From a virus, in IMG/VR virus record IMGVR_UViG_3300020182_002848, positions 1 to 55,312 of that record: a DNA stretch of 55,312 nucleotides. One strand, given 5' to 3'. The notes under the pieces were generated by a model, which saw only the letters and a list, made by a program, of their open reading frames with translations, made no database searches and had not been told where the DNA came from. Both the position numbers and the translations under genes were made by a program. Shown here in pieces: positions 55,202-55,312 of this stretch (its first letter is position 1; each line of letters opens with the position of its first letter).

Positions 55202-55312
55202 ATGTCAAACGCAATTCAATTAGATTTATTTCAAGGAAAAGTATTAACAACTGAGCAGGAGCAAGAAATTGCTACTTGGATAGAAAATCAAGCTAAAAGA
55301 GCTGTTAAAGCT
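55202..55312 (+). CDS. Start of a hypothetical protein (partial, 37 aa visible)
   Basis: Only the N-terminus is inside the window: SNAIQLDLFQGKVLTTEQEQ, then EIATWIENQAKRAVKA with no stop yet. The leader AAATAAAGGTT and the promoter copy at 55120 support this start. The visible part looks helical and polar. Nothing more can be said about function. Confidence 0.6.
   Translation, partial: MSNAIQLDLFQGKVLTTEQEQEIATWIENQAKRAVKA

Noticed and set aside
1-55312. CRISPR arrays, insertion sequences, integrase or attachment sites
   Set aside because: No evenly spaced direct repeats, transposase or integrase motifs, or terminal inverted repeats were seen; the recurring words are promoter and leader elements.

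Overview
The window looks like part of a strictly lytic, T4-like contractile-tailed phage genome that infects a marine or aquatic Bacteroidota host. Four things support this. Every credible gene lies on the + strand, packed with stop/start overlaps. The replication proteins are of the T4 type: gp32-, UvsX-, Rnh-, gp41-, gp43-, gp44-, gp45- and gp62-like. The DNA is visibly AT-rich, with A-rich translation starts and few Shine-Dalgarno sequences. The repeated promoter has a TTTG/TGTG box and a TATATT box separated by exactly 20 bases, which resembles the Bacteroidota -33/-7 layout. A lipoprotein with a Cys-x-Lys-Asp-Glu start also fits that phylum. No integrase, repressor or capsid gene is seen here.

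Layout. 1-7091: tail and baseplate genes, including a LysM/gp53-like wedge protein and a hub-like protein ending in an M15 peptidase domain. 7128-8844: a divergent family A DNA polymerase and a conserved hypothetical. 8917-15979: SSB, UvsX, 5'-nuclease, DnaB-like helicase and class I ribonucleotide reductase, closed by a strong terminator. 16097-20731: an envelope/lysis block with a beta-barrel-like protein, a surface-type lipoprotein, a spanin-like membrane protein, a secreted thioredoxin-fold protein, a holin-like protein, a YkuD-like enzyme and a membrane protein with an EF-hand loop. 20819-27940: a 7-deazaguanine DNA-modification island (DpdA-like, QueC, QueD, QueE, FolE, a phosphoribosyltransferase, thioredoxin, MazG-like) with a tRNA-Gln(UUG) and a probable structured RNA. 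27997-31338: a family B DNA polymerase split into two genes by two unrelated small genes. 31362-38640: sliding clamp, HSP20, GroES, GroEL, an H1-like basic protein, clamp loader subunits, a DUF1599-like protein and a Cas4/RecB-like nuclease. 38689-49410: a ribbon-helix-helix protein followed by a 12-gene glycan cluster. 49410-55312: small accessory genes (zinc ribbon, HNH, lysozyme-like, SWIM, PD-(D/E)XK) read from several copies of the common promoter.

How the genes work together. FolE, QueD, QueE and QueC would make a 7-deazaguanine base from GTP, and the DpdA-like transglycosylase would place it in phage DNA. NrdAB, thioredoxin, MazG-like and the phosphoribosyltransferase serve the nucleotide pool. 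The T4-type replisome copies the DNA and the GroEL/GroES/HSP20 set helps fold phage proteins. The glycan cluster probably modifies the virion, the host surface or DNA; the sequence does not say which.

The most notable points are a QueC lacking all four zinc cysteines, a QueE with an unusual radical-SAM cysteine spacing, the split polymerase gene interrupted before motif C, a second family A polymerase, a fixed-geometry promoter family sometimes fused to terminators, an unassigned structured RNA beside the tRNA, and the envelope/lysis block. No stretch longer than 300 bases lacks a gene.
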